From Pseudoneurospora amorphoporcata (Eukaryota > Ascomycota > Sordariomycetes > Sordariales > Sordariaceae), in NCBI GenBank assembly GCA_033297205.1, contig MU859104.1, forward strand, positions 150,893 through 214,892: DNA of 64,000 nt. Reading direction: 5' to 3'. Positions 23,164 through 35,200 of the stretch are shown piece by piece. The first letter of the stretch is position 1; every line of letters begins with the position of its first letter. A model generated the notes under the pieces. It was not told the DNA's origin and did not search any database. It worked only from the letters and a program-made list of their open reading frames with translations. A program made the position numbers and the translations under genes.

Positions 23164-26100
23164 GTTGATGCTGCTTGGTTCCTGTGGATTATTTGTGGTG
23201 TAATACACTGCTGATTGTCTTTGAGCGAAATTCATAACGAGGTGCGGCGGCGAGGTTCGAGTGGAAGAAGAAGGTCTGAGGAAGAGAAGTGTCGTGGTGG
23301 TTGTTGGAAACTGCAAATGCATCAGTTGACTAACTGACTCACGTAAGTCGTGAAGATATTGTCAATCTTAACAGTTCAAGGTTTCATAGGGACCTTTTTA
23401 TACTATTCAGGTATGTTGATATCAACACAAGGCTCCGTCTTCGCAATCCTCCGCCGACGCGGATCAACGGGGTCGCACAAGGCAACGATAACCCACACCC
23501 ATACATGCCGGGCACAACATCAGGATCAGGCACTCGATGCCAAGAGGAGTTAGAACTTCGAAAGCATGAAACGGCTTTGCTAGGCGAACTCGGGAGGCAT
23601 TCCTGAAACGGAAGAAATGCGGCGCGGCCAGCGCCCGGCTTTAGTGATGGGTCTGAAGGATTGTGTCACCGTGATGCTGCTGGTGTGAGTTGTTTAGCCT
23701 GAGAAGTGAGCCCCGTCTGAGAGTGCGGGGGTACGGGAGCGGGGACAGCGGGGATGAGTGGGTTGCCCGATCCCGGCTCGGAGACCGCCCGCAATTCCCC
23801 ATTTTGGGGCCGAGCTCCACCCAGGTACTGCCGGCTTCCCGGAAGTTGACCCGGCCGGAATCGGCTGTCGTATTTTGAGTTCGAAAAAAGGAACCAAAAG
23901 TCGGGGGGGGGGGGGGAGGGTGTGGCGGTTCATGGAAAGGTACCTAGAACTGGAAGCTGCAACAATTCCACAATCGTAGATCTTGTCTCCGCCACTCTCG
24001 TGACTGTCGTCAATCGGCAACTATAGTAGCAAAGCCTGGGCTAACTATAGTAACGTCATTCTTAGTAAAAATGCCTTTTTTATACTTTTACATATTTCTT
24101 CTCTTCGGAGACAACACGAACTTTGGTGTCCCCCCTTACCAAATCTCTTCTCACATGAAAACTTTATTCAAACGGTTTGCATCGGGTGTCCACCACATAA
24201 AAGACATCATCTCTGTCAGCAACGCCCATTAGTAGCCACCAAGTAATCAAGTAGTCCCAAGCAAACAGCCAACAACCCCTCACTTCGAGCCCAAAAGAGA
24301 AGCAAAATATTTTTGGAATGTTGCACCGAAGATCTTGCAGCGATGCCAGTGTCAAGACTTGTCCTACATGAGACCGTACACCATGCCCATCCTGAGTGGA
24401 TCTGCGGTCGAGAATCCCTCAAAGAATGAGATCGCGGAGATAAAAGAAGGAATGGTGAAGATGTACAGAAGCTTGTTTCTTCTTCTTCTTCCTCCCCGGT
24501 AGAATGGCTTCGAAATCATGCAAACAAACAAATAGGTAGCAACAGTAACCGCAACCCACGCATGGCAACACCATACAGAATGTAACGGTTTCCGGGAGCC
24601 CAGACTCCCGTGCCGGTACTATAATAGAAACGAAACGTGAGGTTACCGCACTGACTTTTGCGGGGGAAGGGAAGCTTGGAGAGGAAGAAACATCACCGAC
24701 ACCGGTTGTACTGTAAGCGATGATGGCTGCTGGTGAAGGGCGCATCTCGTTTATCTCGGTCCATCTCCGCACTGGCAACGCAGGACTATATTCAGGACGG
24801 GAGTCGATCAACCCGCGCACGGAGCTCGTGGTATACGGGCAGACACCTGAGAATGGTCCTTCGAGCTATATCAGAGCCGGAGAGATGTAGTCAAAAATTT
24901 GGAAGGGTCCATCTCAGCTTGATTCCAACCTGTGAGAGTATACACCATGATAATGGGATCCCCTGTGAGGAATATCAGCTTCTCAAGCTCGGCCGATCGA
25001 CGTAAACGCTTATTATCCCACGAAACAAATATTCAACGCCGTTCGGAAATGAAGAGGTCTTTATAACCGTACCCATTCGGCAGCGACAACGGCGTGATTT
25101 CGTTCCTGGCGGCAAAAGCGGCCACCTGAGGCGACCCGTCGACATGGCGACCGTTCTGGTGACCACCCTTGAGTACATCAGTTAAGGTAGTACGAGGGCA
25201 AGATTGCGCTTCGACGACCCTATCGGCAGAGGATAAGCCGTGATCGCAATCAGACAGCCGCCACATTGTGTGTGCGATAGCTGAATCGTGCCGAGGAAGT
25301 TTTGAGGCCGAGGTGTTGATTTCCACTTTTTGTTGAACAGAACCCGAGTGACATTTCGATCTATGATCACCTTCGGGACGGGATAAGTGGTATGATATGT
25401 AGATACACTTTGCATCCGTCTGTCAGGGCCCGGACCTGGTCTTCATCATCTTAATCATCTAAACAGTATATGAAGACACCCTCAGTACCTTAGCTACCGC
25501 ATCTTCCAAGCATGACACTATCACAGCAATCAATGACTGCCCGATGTAGTACTGTAAATGTCAAGACAGCCAAACTCAAAGAGTCATGATGATGACGGGA
25601 GGGGATGCAACTGTCGTGCACGCAAGAGCGGGAGCGAAAGAAAGGATCAAACTTTCTTGATAGCATCGAAGAAAGGCTACCAAGGAAGGAAACAAGTTCC
25701 GCCAGCCAGAGGACAAAACAATTCGTCTTGTGAGATGTGAGAAACAAAGTCCTAGGATCAACGATTCGCGACTCCATGATGTTGTGCTGCACTGGTGTCG
25801 CTCCAGTGTTCTTTGATGCAACTTTGACAAAGGGCGTCTAGATGCAGCGTGATCCGGCCTCTGATTGGCCAGTCACCCCCAAGTCCGTCTCATCGGAGCC
25901 AGGGGTCCAAGAGGATCTCACCACCCCAGGCGTCCCCAGGCACCCTTCCTAGCAGCTATTTTGGGCGGCTATTCCTTCTGCATCTCTGTCGTCTTTTCCA
26001 CCTACTTTCCCGCCGTACAGCTGCTTCCGACCACTCACAGCTCTCCTTCTGCATCTGCTCACCCAACACGAGTGGGAAGTTCAACAACCCCCCCCCGCCA

Positions 26101-26889
26101 CCAGTCTCTTCTTCAGTCCACGGTGCTTGGGTTTACCCCCCGTCTCGTTGGAGCCGTTGCCCACGTCGAAGCCGGGAACCAAGCGCTTAGAAAACATGGC
26201 GATTGGAAGGATCTCACGCACTCGGAAAGGATGGGGCCAGCCAGGGCGTTCGGACCACACAAGCAATGATGGGCTGCACTTCTACGGCGCTGCTGCTTCT
26301 TCCTCCACTCTGGTCAGATCAGTGACTTTTTTTCTTGGGTAGCATCGGTCTTTAATGCCAGCCTGTGAGCCCTGGTTCGCCCGGGGCGTAGGAAAGCGTG
26401 TGTAGTGTAGCTTTGGGAGCGAGAGAGCGAGAGTGGGAAGAGCACTATGTAAGGCGTATGGATGCGGACACCCACGGCAGGGCAAGGCCACATGGCCAAA
26501 CAAATATGTATCGAGGGGGCCCAGTTCTTCCTGTGTTCCGGTGACAAGATCTTCTTGTTCTTGTTCCGACGGATTGGTTCTTCCATCACCTTATTCCCGC
26601 CTCGACGGTCCGGTCCCTGGCTCTCTGCTCCCGGGAGCCGTTGATGCCATTGTCGGCTTTTGTCTGTTGACACATCCGTGGGTTTGAGTTCTTCTTTTTT
26701 GTTTGATCTGTGATCATGTCTCGGTAGCAGGTCGACTACCATTTTTTTGTGATACCCCTATTGATCATTCGTTGGTCGGTCATCGAGTTCAACAAAGACG
26801 AGGAGGAAAGAAATCGACGAATCCCTACGAATAACGATACATTAAGCCGGAAATAACTTCGTTGGATCATCAGGACCATATTATCAGAT
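23164..26889. other. 3.7 kb gene-free divergent region
   Basis: This lies between the D-amino-acid oxidase gene and the next plus-strand gene. It contains a G14 run at 23903-23916 and a pyrimidine-rich stretch near 25990-26100. Open frames of 60-142 codons occur on both strands but lack domain features. The last few hundred bases before 26890 are probably the promoter and 5' UTR. No gene is called. Confidence 0.5.
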
Positions 26890-29140
26890 ATGTCGGCAGC
26901 AACAACAACTCAGGCTGGGGGAGGGTTCTCCCTCTTCCCCAATACCAACGTCACCCCAAGACCGCCTTCAAGACCGTCGAGAGCTGCGACACCTCAAGGT
27001 CGACCTTCGACATCGACAGAGCCATCATCGTCCCGGGAGGCAGCAAGACAATCGCCAATTGGAGGACGGGGAATACCACGGGAAGGGAAGCAAAGGTCGG
27101 CTTCACACTCCAACAACCACTCCAACAACCCTTGGCAGTCAGCACTCGACTCGGCTCGACAGCAGCGGGAGCATCAAGAGCAACATCATGAGCAACCGCA
27201 GCGACAGCCGCCAGCTGAGAGCATGCCATCGGATCCAATAGTCGAAACTAGTGTTGCTGCGCCCATCTCCGAAGCAGACGTGCCTCCACGATGCGAGACG
27301 ACACTGTCCGAGGCAGAGACACTGGTCGGGCAGCAAAGTAGGGGGACTCGAAGCTCAATCCCCCAACCACCGATCACATATGCTCCTGGACCTTCGAACG
27401 CGGCAGCGATGGCAGCTCCTGCAGTAGCCATTCCCGAACCACCACAACCACCACAACCAGCTGCCATCCGGTCGATATTCCCCCGATATAACCCCGAAAT
27501 TCCCCTAGATCGCCAGGACTATTACCCAACCCAGGCCAGCCCTACACATATCCCCCAATCCGCCATCAGCCGACCCATGTACTCAGCCCGCGACGCCGAC
27601 CAGCAAAGCGAAGCCGGCACCAATGCCGGTACGAATGGACCGACGAACCCCAGAAACCGGCCGGTAGCCAACCCCTCCGTGACCTCCGGATCAGCCAACC
27701 AAAGATGGCCTGTGACACGCAGCCACGAGCCGCCAGTAATCCCAACGGTGAACACCACCGAAGAGCTCCGCGGCCTCTGGAAAGCCGCCAACGGGTGGCG
27801 GGCCACGCAGCTCGAAGGTCGCAAATACTGCCTGAAAATGGCATCGGACGCCTACGCGCCCGTCTACACGCTCTCCTCCTCCTCCAACCAGCCCTTCTAC
27901 TGCCTGCGGGTGGACCCGACCTCTGCCTCCGCTCTGGTCTCGCTCTCGCGGTACGATCCCAACAAGACCTTCAAGGGGGACAAGTCCACCAGCGCGGCGG
28001 TGGGAATCTCCGCCGCCTCAGCCGTGGCCTCCTCTGCTTCTTCCACCTCATCCGCCTCCTCCTCACCTATCCCCGGCGCCCACGCCTCGTCCAGCACGCC
28101 CTCCCCCCGCCCTTCCTCCGTCTTCTCCCGCAACCCGGACGGCTCCGGCGGGGCCTTGGGCAGCGCCAGCAGCAAGAGCACCAAGACCAAGAAACACGAC
28201 GCCAAGCACTGGCAGGAAGTCATCTCCACGACTCTCGAAGCCGCCGTGCGCAAGCAGCCGCCCAACGACGGGCTTGTCGCACAGCTGTGGCCCCTCAAAG
28301 CCGCGCGCCTAGCCTCCGACCGCGCCACGACCGACGCGGCCACCGTCGCTGCCGCAGAGAACGAGTGCGGCAGGCTGGTGTGGGACTCGGACAGCGGGAA
28401 CCACTACCTGGTGCACCCCAGCCTGGCGATGCCGTTCTGCATCACGGTTGAGCGCAACGCGGCTTATAGTAGGACCGAGTACACGCTCGAGCACATCGAG
28501 TCGCCGAACCACCTCGGTCGTCTGACGCGGGACGGCACCGGTCAGGGGTGGCTGGAGATCGACACGGCGATTGCGAGCCATGTCGAGGCGGTGTACCTGG
28601 TTGATGTGGCCATTGCCGCGCTGGTGCTGGTGGCGCATGCGGACGAGCAGTTCATTCGCGTCGAGACATTTGAGCCGCCGCCGGCGGTGTTTGGGGGGCC
28701 TCCTGGTGCTGCTGGTGCTGGAGGCGGTGGAAGCCAGAGGTCGAGCTTGGCGGAGTCGTTGTCGTCTGCGCTGAGGAGGAATACTACCTCGGATGGTGGT
28801 GAGAAGGAGGATAAAAAGAAGAGGAAGAAACAGAAGGAGAAGGACTTGGTTAATGGGATCAAGACCCGCGTGGAGCAGTTTGAGCTGGATATCGAGGCGC
28901 AGGTGAATGCGGATTTGAAGGCCAAGAACGAGAAGATGCCGGGGTGCACGAGGGGGCTTATTGCTGTCTTGAAGTTTGCTTTCAAGGCTATTATCTGGTG
29001 TGCGACGCTGGTGTTTAAGGTGTTTATGCTGTTCATAAAAGGATGCGGTAAGTGCCTCCGAATAAGTGCCCCTTATAATGATGAGAAAGTTGACTAACGA
29101 GATATTTGGTCATATAGAGAAGGGAGCACGCTGGAATTAA
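26890..29140 (+). CDS. Unrecognised protein with Pro/Ser-rich N-terminus and hydrophobic C-terminal tail
   Basis: Predicted exons are 26890-29047 and 29118-29140, coding for 726 residues. The 70-nt intron has donor GTAAGT, branch site TTGACTAACGA and acceptor ATATAG. Splicing replaces a read-through tail with 'KGCEKGARWN'. Residues 1-285 are low-complexity, rich in Pro, Ser, Thr and Gln. From about 290 ('TEELRGLWKAANGWRATQLE') to 590 there is a globular region interrupted by a Ser-rich spacer at about 375-430, with conserved-looking segments 'NHYLVHPSLAMPFCITVE' and 'EAVYLVDVAIAALVLVAHAD'. A basic Lys-rich stretch is followed by the hydrophobic C-terminal segment 'KFAFKAIIWCATLVFKVFML', which could be a tail anchor. 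I do not recognise the family. Codon use and splice structure support expression. Confidence 0.85.
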
Positions 29141-29583
29141 ACCCCGATTTAGGGAAGGATATATGTAATCCAAATAACTTGGCAATACCCCAAGAAGGAA
29201 CCAGTCAAACCGGCGGCTGGAGGTCCCAAGAAGAACGTGAAACATGTTGATGGATATCAGGAAAAAAGGTGTATATTTTTTTTTTCTCAGGCGTTTGATG
29301 ATGGGGCGGGTATTATTGTGATTGGTATTTTGCATCATCATCAACAACGCAGCAACAGCAGTAGCTATGGAAGTTACCTAGCTGTCCTTTTTAGACGGAT
29401 TTGAATGAAACCCTGAGAGGGGGGGACTATTTGTGGTGTTGTCGTCAAATCGCTCCTCGAGAAAAATGAAACCCAGTGAAGAAAGAAAAAAAAAAAAAAA
29501 AAAAAAATGCAACAAGAGAAAAACAACCCAGCAGTAAGAAACAGAACAGGGAGATGAAAGGAGACGAACCATGCCCGAGTCCG
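29141..29583. other. Convergent intergenic region with poly-A tract
   Basis: This holds the 3' UTRs of the flanking convergent genes and an A22 run at 29486-29507. No gene is seen. Confidence 0.55.
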
Positions 29584-30475
29584 TTACCTCTTTCTCTCCC
29601 TGACCTTGATCCTCCTGCCGGTTTTTGTGATGCCGCCAGACGTCCGTGTCTTGGCCATCTTGGCCTGTGTGATCTCCAGCTCCGTCTCAGCATCCGTTAG
29701 AGCCTTGAGCTTCTTCTTGGCCTGCTTGAGCCTGTTTTGCAGTCTCGCGAGGTTTCGCGCTTTCCGATCCTGCTCCTTTGCCTTTTTCTCGTCCTCTTCC
29801 GAATCGAAATCTGCCATCTCTTGGTCGTCCACTGCTTGTAGTTTTTGCTTGCGCTCCTCGGGCGCGTCGAAGAAGACAATCTTCTTGGGTACTGTCCTCC
29901 CGCTCGAGCTCTTCTTCTTGTTCTTGCTGCTACCGCCCATGTCGTCATCGAAGTCTTCGAAATCGTCTTCGTCGTCGTCCTCGCTGTTGTCGTCCATGTC
30001 GGCGCCACCGGCAAGAATGACCCTCTCCATCAGCTCGCGCACCTCCTTGGCAGCCACGTTGCGCATCGTCCGTAGGTAACCCAGATCCTGTGTCTTGAGC
30101 AGGCGCACCGTCTCCACGTCCATGGCCTTGTTGCCGCGATCGCCCTCGACCGTGCCGGTAAAGTTCTTCTTCTTGCCTTCGCGGGTGATGGCTTGACCGG
30201 GTCCCTTGCGGGACATCATGCCGAAGTAGAATTCATCCTCGTTCTTCTCGGCGACCTTTTGGCGCAGAGACTTGAGCACCTCCTGCTTCTTCTTGTAGTC
30301 CTTGGCACGCTTTTGGTAATCCTTCTTCTTTTCGAGGAGACCGAGGCGTTGGCGCTCGAGGGGCTGGGCGCGCTCCTTATGGGAGCGGCGCTGGATGCTG
30401 CAATTGGAAACGGCTGGTTAGTCTTTGTTCAACTGTGAGAGAATCTTTGGCGTACCTGTTTCGTAGCGACGACAT
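29584..30475 (-). CDS. utp11: U3 snoRNA-associated protein Utp11
   Basis: Exons are 30475-30456 and 30397-29584 (58-nt intron), coding for 277 residues against about 250 in yeast. The 20-nt first exon encodes 'MSSLRN', and joining gives 'MSSLRNSIQRRSHKERAQPL', the highly conserved Utp11 N-terminus. 'DEFYFGMMSRKGP' and 'DLGYLRTMRNVAAKE' follow, with a Lys/Arg-rich C-terminus ending 'RRIKVRERKR'. An acidic Asp/Glu insertion lies near residues 160-175. Utp11 is a component of the small-subunit processome and is required in the nucleolus for early pre-rRNA cleavage and 18S rRNA production. It is divergent from the mannosidase gene. Confidence 0.96.
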
Positions 30476-31575
30476 GGTTGCTGTCCGTCTGTAGTATCGG
30501 GGAGACGTGATGATCGGGGGAGAGGGGCCAGCAAAGGGGAGATGGAATCAGTGGAAGGAAGCGATGCAGGCGGGTGGAAAGTGACCTTCAAATGATGGAA
30601 TGCTCTTGCCGCCGAACGCTGTCTTCCGCGCGCGGCTGGCTCCAAAATTTTGGAGGAGCCTGGACCTGCGATAAGCGATAAGAGACTCACCCCGCTGACC
30701 GCCCTACCTAGGAGAGGGCCTGCAGGGGAGTGGGCCATGGATGGTCGGCTTGGCGGGCGACGGGAAGGTTCCGGGCCTTCCAAGGCTCCAAGCACGATAT
30801 TCCAGATGCACTGATCCAGATGCGGGCTGGGTTCACACAGTTGCGTTATTCGACTTCACTCCCGTCTTTTCTGAAGTCTTTTTCAATGTTGACAAGTCAG
30901 TCACTTGCAGCCCTGTTGTCACCACTTTCCAACAGTCCAATCCAGCGCTCAACACGACCTCAGGTGTTCAACCACCTGCAGATATCACGATACCTATCTG
31001 TCGCTGGAATTCTTCTTCACGCAGAACTCCATATGTGCCGACTCTGAACGCCATGCCCACTGTGCATCGATGCTATGCCTTTCTCGGGCCTCGGACCAGC
31101 TGGAGATGACGTCTGCCGTTGCAAAGCCCACTTTCTTCTCTCGTTCTCGGAGGCTTCGGTTCCAAAATTCGACTACACTATTGTCCCTGAACGCATTTCG
31201 ATAGTATCCTCGATGACGATCGGCAAGTGCCGAACGAGAGCAAAATATCTCGCGAGAAAGGGGTTGAGCCTCTTGTCTAACAAGACTCTTGATGATATGT
31301 CTCAAAGCGTCAATAACAGCAAACCCCCAAGGTTCTGGGCATGCATACTTGGACTGTAATTTGGTGGTCCTCGAGCTCCGCCCAAGCGCGGCCGGCATGA
31401 TGGAAGCAGGTTTGACCCAGCTTCATGTCCAGCGGTGGACATGGACAGCTTGCGCAGTTGGTTTAGTCTTTTCTTTTGTCTTTTGCGCCTGTGGGTTTGA
31501 GTCTTGTCTTTTCCTTCTCTCTCCTTAGGATATCGAGAGTTGGTTCAGCAATGCGCCAACCTCTTCACCAAAACC
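30476..31575. other. Divergent promoter region of UTP11 and the mannosidase gene
   Basis: No gene is seen in this 1.1 kb. A pyrimidine tract followed by CTTAG at 31505-31529 looks like a splice acceptor, so the mannosidase transcript may have an intron in its 5' UTR. Confidence 0.45.
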
Positions 31576-33465
31576 ATGACCCCTCTGGCAAGCGGTCGTA
31601 GGCTTCAACGTCTCCTTCTCTTAGTTGTCTTCTTCCTTGTCTTTGGCTACCTTTCCTATCCGTCATTATCTCGGTCTCGGGCATGGCAAGAAGCAAAACC
31701 AGAAGATGAATATGTACAAACAAGTTTCAACTGGGCAAGTCGGCCCATGAAATACCCGATACCCGAATCCTCACTTATACCGCTTCCGGAAGGCCGTCCC
31801 CGGGAGTTGCCGCGGATACAACATGCTTTTACCAAGGACGAACTCGACAAGGCACATAACGAGACACAGTTTCAACGAAGGGATGCCGTCAGGAAGGCCA
31901 CCCAGAAATCATGGAAGGCTTACCGAGCTTTCGCCTGGCGACGTGACGAGCTGACTCCGGAGTCGCTGACTGGGAAAAATACCTTTGCCGGATGGGGTGC
32001 TACCTTGGTGGACTCGCTCGACACTCTCTGGATCATGGGGTTGAGGAAGGAATTCGATGAAGCGGTGCACGCGGTGGGAGCCATCGACTGGAACAAGGCA
32101 TCATCTTCGCACTGTAGCTTGTTCGAGACGAACATCAGATATCTCGGCGGCCTGCTCTCAGCTTATGACTTGAGTGGCCAGGAGATCCTTCTCAATAAAG
32201 CGGTAGAGCTAGGCGACATGCTCTTCGCGGGCTTCGATACTCGCAACCACCTGCCTGCCAATTCCTACAACTTCAAGAAGGCTAAGGCTGGCGAGCTGAC
32301 AGCCTCTTCGCGCCAATCTCTTGCGGTCCTCGGCTCCATGTCTATGGAATTCACCCGTCTCTCCCAGTTAACTGGCGACCCCAAGTATTACACCGTCGTG
32401 GAGCAACTGAAAAGAGGGCTTGAAAAGACTCAAGACCAAACAAACCTCCCCGGTCTCTGGCCAAAGTACATCGACCTGATAGAAGGGACCCGTCCCACCT
32501 CCGACACTCTCTTCACTCTCGGCGCCCAAGCTGATTCCGCCTACGAATACCTCTCCAAGACCTACCTCCTCCTCGGCGGCCTCGACCCTTCCTACGAAAC
32601 GATGCACATCAAAGCCATGGACGCCGCCGTCAAACACCTCCTCTTCCGTCCCATGCTCCCTTCTGGAGACGACGACGCCTTCGACGCTGGGTCTCCTCTT
32701 CCAGACATCTTGTTCTCCGGCAACGCTGTGTCCACCCATCGCGACAAATCTGACCTCCAGCCGCGCGTTCAACACCTCGGTTGTTTCGCCGGCGGCATGT
32801 TTGCGCTGGGCGGGAAGCTTTTCGACAGGTCTGACCACGTGCAAATTGGCGAGCAGTTAGCCCGGGGATGCGCATGGGCGTACGAAGCCTTTTCCACCGG
32901 CATCATGCCCGAGCTTTCCGAGCTTGTTCCGTGTGAGAAAACAGAAAAAGATGGCGACCGTCTCGAGCAGTGTCCCTGGAACGAAACAAGATACCGCCTC
33001 AAGAAAAAGAAAGCCGCCGCCTCGCTCACCACCCACTTCACCTCAGAAAAGACCGAAATCAACGGCGACCGCGAAAAGCCCCTCCCCCTCCCAAAACCCT
33101 TCGCTAAAATATCTGATCCTCGCTACATGTTGCGCCCGGAAGCTATCGAGTCCCTCTTCATCCTCTACCGCATAACCGGCAAAAAGGACCTCTTGGACAT
33201 GGCCTGGCGCATGTTTTCGGCAATTACCAAGGCCACAGAAACCAAGTTTGCGTTTTCAGCGATCGAGTTTGTGCACACCGCGAATCCCGGGCAGCCAACC
33301 CAGAAAATGGATTCGATGGAGAGTTTCTGGTTGGCGGAGACGTTAAAGTATTTCTATCTGATTTTTAGTCCTGAGGATGGGGAGATCAGTTTGGATGAGT
33401 GGGTGTTTAATACTGAGGCTCATCCTTTTAGGAGGCCCAGGGTTGAGGTGGATGTGAGCGGTTGA
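31576..33465 (+). CDS. Glycoside hydrolase family 47 alpha-1,2-mannosidase
   Basis: 629 residues from the Met at 31576. The same frame also opens at 31504, but that extension crosses a pyrimidine-AG acceptor-like sequence, so I prefer the shorter form. Residues 13-30 ('LLLLVVFFLVFGYL') are a type II signal anchor. GH47 landmarks are in order: 'GWGATLVDSLDTLWIMGL', 'FETNIRYLGGLLSAYDL', 'SYETMHIKAMDAAVKHLL', 'VQHLGCFAGGMFALGGKLF', 'MLRPEAIESLFILYRITG', 'KMDSMESFWLAETLKYFYL', and the terminal 'FNTEAHPF' that includes the calcium-binding Thr. These enzymes trim alpha-1,2-linked mannose from N-glycans in the ER or Golgi. The single N-terminal anchor fits a Golgi or ER membrane enzyme. The exact isoform (ER Mns1-type or Golgi class I) is not resolved. 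Confidence 0.93.
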   Translation: MTPLASGRRLQRLLLLVVFFLVFGYLSYPSLSRSRAWQEAKPEDEYVQTSFNWASRPMKYPIPESSLIPLPEGRPRELPRIQHAFTKDELDKAHNETQFQRRDAVRKATQKSWKAYRAFAWRRDELTPESLTGKNTFAGWGATLVDSLDTLWIMGLRKEFDEAVHAVGAIDWNKASSSHCSLFETNIRYLGGLLSAYDLSGQEILLNKAVELGDMLFAGFDTRNHLPANSYNFKKAKAGELTASSRQSLAVLGSMSMEFTRLSQLTGDPKYYTVVEQLKRGLEKTQDQTNLPGLWPKYIDLIEGTRPTSDTLFTLGAQADSAYEYLSKTYLLLGGLDPSYETMHIKAMDAAVKHLLFRPMLPSGDDDAFDAGSPLPDILFSGNAVSTHRDKSDLQPRVQHLGCFAGGMFALGGKLFDRSDHVQIGEQLARGCAWAYEAFSTGIMPELSELVPCEKTEKDGDRLEQCPWNETRYRLKKKKAAASLTTHFTSEKTEINGDREKPLPLPKPFAKISDPRYMLRPEAIESLFILYRITGKKDLLDMAWRMFSAITKATETKFAFSAIEFVHTANPGQPTQKMDSMESFWLAETLKYFYLIFSPEDGEISLDEWVFNTEAHPFRRPRVEVDVSG

Positions 33466-34420
33466 AGAGACGTTGAAGAGAGTTTCAAGACAGGCAGGGT
33501 TTGTCCTGGAGGATCTGTAATTTCCAACTCTATTTGTCTTTTCGCTCTCCAGATTTGGTTTCATCTTTGGTGTTTGTTGGCATGGGAATTCCGTTGGTGG
33601 GCGAGGTTGTTGTAGATGATTCTCTTTTTGGTTGGGCATATAGATGCATATTATACAGGCGCAAACATGGAGGGAAAGGTGTACATAATCCTCGCTGTCA
33701 TTTAACGGTAGCATATTCGGATGGGGATGTGAAAAGAATAAAAGGGGAACTTAAAGGATCGCAAAGCGTGTACCTACCTTGTGCTGAAAGAGACTTGTTC
33801 AATTGGTTTCCTTCTCTTACACAGCGTTTGCTCTACCACCCATCAGACAACCAACCCCATGACATGACCTATATCCGCCTCCTTTTGATACTATCCAGAT
33901 AGTCCTGCCCTGCCTTCCGTCCCATTTGGTTAACCAACCCCGTTGATAGAAATCATAACGCCATTGCAAATCAACCGTACAGTTGTTCCTCGACCAGCCA
34001 AGAGCAGCTGGCCAAGTAAACAAACCCCTGACTGCCCCTGTCCTGACACGTGAAATCCTACATGCACCTTCCTCTCCTCGTCGCCCGTTCAGATGGGAGC
34101 CGTATCTCACAACAGCCAACGGAAAATGTCTGTGGACTTGCCAGAAAGCGGCAAAGTAATTGTGGTCGGAAAGCCGCGGACACGGATCTTGATCGGGTGT
34201 AAATTCAACGCAAAAGCCTCAAAGCCTTGCGGCCACCAATTCAGCTCGGACAGCCGAATCCTGAGTTGTCTTCCCCGTTGACCTGACAGATCGTACACCA
34301 CGGCACCGGAACTTCCCTCTGATCTTCGTTCTTTCCCTTTCAGCCCCCCCAAAAACGCTGCTCTCATCAAAATCCCGCCTCTTGGCCCCCCACCCTCTCT
34401 CTCTTCTGCCCATCCCTTCT
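33466..34420. other. Convergent intergenic region, no gene seen
   Basis: This separates the mannosidase gene and the Cmc1-like gene. Short frames only, with no family features. Confidence 0.5.
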
Positions 34421-35200
34421 TCACGTATGCAAATCCCGATCAATCCCATCCCTCTCCAGCCGCGCCTGTTCCAGAATCCTACTCTTCTTTTCGTTGTTGG
34501 CAGCATCCCTCAGCCGATTATTCCCCACATACCCGCCAACTCTCTCCTTCTGGTTCATCTTCTCCAGCTCTTTACGGGCCTCCTCGCGGTCCTTCTCGGG
34601 CAAGCCCCACCACTCGCGCAAAAAGGCCTCCTGCTCGGCCTTCCGGCGCGCCTTGCGCTCGCGCTCCCGGACGCGCTCCATGCGTAGCGCGAACCACTCC
34701 TCGCGCGCGGCGTCCTGCTCCGCCTGGTTGGCGTGCAACTTCATGCAGCTGTTCATGACCCGGTGGGGCTCGCGGCAGGCGAAGGGGACGGAGAAGGTGC
34801 GGCCTAGGGCGCATTCGGCGAAGGCTGTGAGTATTGGTGGTCAGTTATGGAGTGTTAGAGAGAGGAGGAGGACGGGTGGGTTAAGAGGTTGAAGAGCTTG
34901 TTGTTGACGACCAGCTACCAGCTACCGCCAGCAGTGGCTGGGAGAGAAGAAAGGGAAGGGGTAACATGGCAAGAGAGACACAAAGCCCAAAAAAGAACAA
35001 AACTAACCCTTAATCTCCTCAGTACATTGTTTCCTGACTCTGGCGTAAAAGATGTCTCGGACTTGGGCCTCCTGTGACGCCGAGAGAGGCAGAGGGTTCC
35101 TCGAGGGCATCGGCAAGTGCTCTACGTTCTTGTTTGTTGTGTCATTGCTGCCACTGTTGTCGGCGCTTCCGAATATTGTTGATGGGGTATCGCCGCCCAT
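34421..35200 (-). CDS. Twin CX9C (Cmc1-like) mitochondrial intermembrane-space protein
   Basis: Exons are 35200-35008 and 34824-34421 (183-nt intron), coding for 198 residues. Splicing creates the diagnostic pair 'CTEEIKAFAEC' and 'CREPHRVMNSC', two CX9C motifs separated by 11 residues. These match the CHCH fold of the Cmc1 family, imported and oxidised by the Mia40 pathway and involved in copper handling and cytochrome c oxidase assembly. The first CX9C is split by the intron, so each exon alone hides the motif. The C-terminal half is a long Arg/Glu/Lys-rich helix. It is longer than yeast Cmc1 (111 residues), so a Cmc2-like or more distant member is possible. No N-terminal presequence is needed for this import route. 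Confidence 0.85.

Noticed and set aside
31504..31575. A 24-codon N-terminal extension of the GH47 mannosidase
   Set aside because: The extension includes a pyrimidine tract ending in TTAG that looks like a splice acceptor, and the Met at 31576 directly precedes a good signal anchor.
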